Source: Actinomycetota bacterium (lineage in GTDB: Bacteria; Actinomycetota; Thermoleophilia; Solirubrobacterales; Solirubrobacteraceae). Taken from it: a stretch of 5,480 bases of DNA. Within the stretch, counting starts at the first letter, position 1; each line of letters starts with the position of its first letter. The translations under genes were made by a program, and so were the position numbers. Shown here piece after piece: positions 3,786-5,480 of the stretch. The stretch is taken from assembly GCA_019348575.1 (NCBI GenBank), contig JAHWJE010000140.1, positions 1-5,480 of the forward strand, in the 5' to 3' direction. Under the pieces are notes generated by a model that was not told where the DNA came from, searched no databases, and worked only from the letters and a program-made list of their open reading frames with translations.

Positions 3786-5435
3786 GGCCGCGATCGGCTC
3801 CGGGCGCTCACCGTCGGCCTCGTCGGCGGCGGGACCGCCGGCCTGGCCTGCGCCAACCGCCTCCTGCAGCTGCTGGGCGACGACCCCCAGACCATGGAGC
3901 GTCTCGGCGAGGTCCCCGTGGCGGTCATCGAGAAGGCCAAGGCCTGTGGCGGGCACAGCCTGTCGGGCGCGGTCATGCGCCCCGGCCCGCTGGAGGAGCT
4001 CTTCCCTGACATGTCCCGCGAGGACTGGCGCAAGGAGGGCTTCGCCTTCGGCGAGGTGACCAAGGAAGCCGTCTACATGCTGCCCACGGGCAAGCGCGCG
4101 CTGAAGATCCCCACCCCGCCGCCGTTCAAGAACCACGGCAACGAGGTCGTCTCCGTCGCGGCCCTGGCCCGCCACCAGGCGGCCAAGGCCGAGGAGGGCG
4201 GCGCGTACATCCTCACCGAGACCTCGGCGTCCCAGCTGATCGTCGAGGACGGCCGCGTCGTCGGTGTGCGCTCGGGCGACAAGGGCCGCGGGCGCGACGG
4301 CGAGCCGCAGGCCAACTTCGAGCCCGGTACGGACGTGCACGCCAAGGCGACGGTGCTGGCCGAGGGCTCTTGGGGCCACCTCACCGGCGCGGCCATCCGC
4401 GAGTTCGGCCTCGCCGAGGACCGCGAGCCGCAGGTGTGGGAGCTGGGGGTCAAGGAGATCTGGAAGGTTCCCAAGCCGCTGGACCGCGTCATCCACACGA
4501 TCGGGCCGTGGCCGCTGAAGCTGAGCTCCCGCTACGGGCAGATCGGCGGTACGTGGCTGTACCCGATGAAGGACGAGAAGACCGGCGACGACCTCGTCTC
4601 CATCGGCTTCGTGATCGACCTCGAGTACGCCGACGCCACCACCTCCGCCCACGACCTCCTGCAGCTCTTCAAGACCCATCCGCTCGTGCGCAGGATCCTG
4701 GAGGGCGGCGAGCGGGTCGGGTGGGGTGCCAAGGCGCTGCCCGGCGGCGGCTACTGGTCGATGCCCAAGCTGTCCATGCCGGGCGCCGTGCTGGTGGGGG
4801 ACGCCGGCGGGCTCGTCGACACCGTCGCGCTCAAGGGCGTGCACCACTCGATCAAGTCGGGCCACCTCGCCGCCGAGGCGATCCACGCGTCGCTGAAGGC
4901 GGGGTCGTCGGACTTCTCCTCCTACGAGGCGGCGATCGACGAGTCGTCGGTCGGCAAGGAGCTCTACCAGGTCCGCAACACCCGCCAGCCGTTCCAGAAG
5001 GGCTTCATCAAGGGCGGGCCGATGGTCAACCTCGGCATCGTCTCGAAGGGCAAGCTGCCCGGCGGCAAGCTCTCGTGGCACCGCAGCGACGAGCCGGAGA
5101 TGTTCATGGGCGACACGGCCAAGTCGTATCCCAGGCCGGACGGCAAGTACATCTTCGACAAGCTCTCGTCGGTCTACATCTCGGGCAACGCGACCCGCGA
5201 CGACGCGCCCAACCACATCCGCGTGCAGAAGAACGTCCCCCGCGAGATCGCGGAGACCTGGGCGTGGATGTGCCCGGCCGCCGTCTACGAGGTCCCCGAG
5301 GACGCGCCCGAGGAGGGCCCCGTGGACCTGACGGTCAACTACACCAACTGCGTGCAGTGCGGCGCGATCACCGCCAAGGGCGGGCGCCTGACCGTGCCCG
5401 AGGGCGGCGACGGGCCCCTGTACCGGCAGGCCTGA
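3750..5435 (+). CDS. Electron-transfer flavoprotein:quinone oxidoreductase (ETF-QO/FixC-like), 5' end uncertain
   Basis: The frame opens at TTG 3750 and gives 561 residues, close to the usual 540-600. It passes electrons from reduced ETF, produced by acyl-CoA and other dehydrogenases, to membrane quinone. The FAD dinucleotide-binding motif is VGGGTAGLACANRLLQ (Gly26, Gly28, Gly31), and a second FAD motif VGDAGG lies at about 349-354. Stretches such as KACGGHSLSGAVMRPGPL, EGSWGHLTGAAIREFGL, GVKEIWKVPKPLDRVIHT and KLSSVYISGNATRDDAPNHI are characteristic. The C-terminal ferredoxin-like part has Cys508 (MCPAAVYEV), Cys534 and Cys537 (NCVQCGA) and ends VPEGGDGPLY, but the fourth cysteine position is Ile540. 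The first 20 or so residues (MAGRAPALRAPQGRDRLRAL) are not convincingly native: no ribosome binding site precedes the TTG, and typical members carry a longer N-terminal leader. The native start was probably lost at the join, and authentic sequence begins near 3785. The usual ETF partner genes are not visible. Confidence 0.9.
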   Translation: MAGRAPALRAPQGRDRLRALTVGLVGGGTAGLACANRLLQLLGDDPQTMERLGEVPVAVIEKAKACGGHSLSGAVMRPGPLEELFPDMSREDWRKEGFAFGEVTKEAVYMLPTGKRALKIPTPPPFKNHGNEVVSVAALARHQAAKAEEGGAYILTETSASQLIVEDGRVVGVRSGDKGRGRDGEPQANFEPGTDVHAKATVLAEGSWGHLTGAAIREFGLAEDREPQVWELGVKEIWKVPKPLDRVIHTIGPWPLKLSSRYGQIGGTWLYPMKDEKTGDDLVSIGFVIDLEYADATTSAHDLLQLFKTHPLVRRILEGGERVGWGAKALPGGGYWSMPKLSMPGAVLVGDAGGLVDTVALKGVHHSIKSGHLAAEAIHASLKAGSSDFSSYEAAIDESSVGKELYQVRNTRQPFQKGFIKGGPMVNLGIVSKGKLPGGKLSWHRSDEPEMFMGDTAKSYPRPDGKYIFDKLSSVYISGNATRDDAPNHIRVQKNVPREIAETWAWMCPAAVYEVPEDAPEEGPVDLTVNYTNCVQCGAITAKGGRLTVPEGGDGPLYRQA

Positions 5436-5480
5436 CCACGCCCTCGCGGCGCCTGGCCGCACGCACTGGAGCGGGCCGTG
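5436..5480 (+). other. Short downstream tail of the oxidoreductase gene
   Basis: Only 45 bases follow the stop codon. They contain a small inverted repeat (GCGGC-gcctg-GCCGC, 5446-5460) with no following T-run, so a terminator cannot be claimed. No further gene start is visible. Confidence 0.4.

Noticed and set aside
5446..5460. Possible terminator hairpin after the oxidoreductase gene
   Set aside because: The stem is only 5 bp and no T-run follows; such repeats are expected by chance at this GC content.
3618..5462. Long minus-strand open frame of about 614 codons antisense to the oxidoreductase
   Set aside because: It mirrors the codon structure of a well-recognised plus-strand gene in high-GC DNA, and its translation is a low-complexity Arg/Ala/Gly/Leu/Asp mixture with no domain.
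1..5480. CRISPR arrays, tRNA or rRNA genes, insertion sequences
   Set aside because: No regularly spaced direct repeats, no tRNA- or rRNA-like conserved segments and no transposase motifs were seen on either strand.

Overview
The window is high-GC DNA that looks actinobacterial, most likely from the Thermoleophilia/Solirubrobacterales. Four things point there: the DUF881-then-gcvH gene order, an OmpR-family regulator with a kinase just behind it, a conserved actinobacterial membrane protein with an HGIVGREDLPIP start, and an electron-transfer flavoprotein:quinone oxidoreductase with an actinobacterial-style tail. This is recognition from memory and no search was run.

The most important reading is that the window is a mosaic. 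Four times, a recognisable gene stops mid-protein and another recognisable gene continues mid-protein, with no mobile element at the join. Block A (about 1-380) is C-rich low-complexity DNA followed by the first 30 or so codons of a TPR-type protein. Block B (about 380-850) is the C-terminal part of a DUF881 protein, an intergenic gap with a ribosome binding site, and the first 16 or so codons of glycine cleavage H protein. Block C (about 850-1310) is the DNA-binding half of an OmpR/PhoB response regulator and the first 48 or so codons of its histidine kinase. Block D (about 1315-3697) holds, on the minus strand, a multi-pass membrane protein missing its C-terminus and a small intact ubiquitin-like beta-grasp protein, then, on the plus strand, a small membrane protein translationally coupled to a lipoprotein that is cut short. 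Block E (about 3790-5480) is an almost complete ETF:quinone oxidoreductase followed by a short tail. The in-frame 'fusions' at 287-733 and 801-1163 are therefore most probably chimeric reads, amplification chimeras or misassembly, not new domain architectures.

The genes confined to one block can be trusted. They are the ubiquitin-like protein (2488-2748), the 170-residue membrane protein (2976-3488), and most of the membrane protein at 1315-2333 and of the quinone oxidoreductase. The orphan ubiquitin-like protein is the most interesting gene: it resembles the single-domain multiubiquitin family of bacterial ubiquitin-like systems, but no E1, E2 or JAB peptidase gene is visible. The oxidoreductase has a C-terminal ferredoxin-like domain with only three of the four cysteines found in the mitochondrial enzyme.

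The genes do not form one pathway, because the neighbours across each join were probably not neighbours in a genome. Within block D, two genes show -10-like hexamers placed for leaderless or nearly leaderless transcription, whereas the ubiquitin-like gene has a clear Shine-Dalgarno sequence. No tRNA, rRNA, CRISPR array, insertion sequence or convincing terminator was seen.
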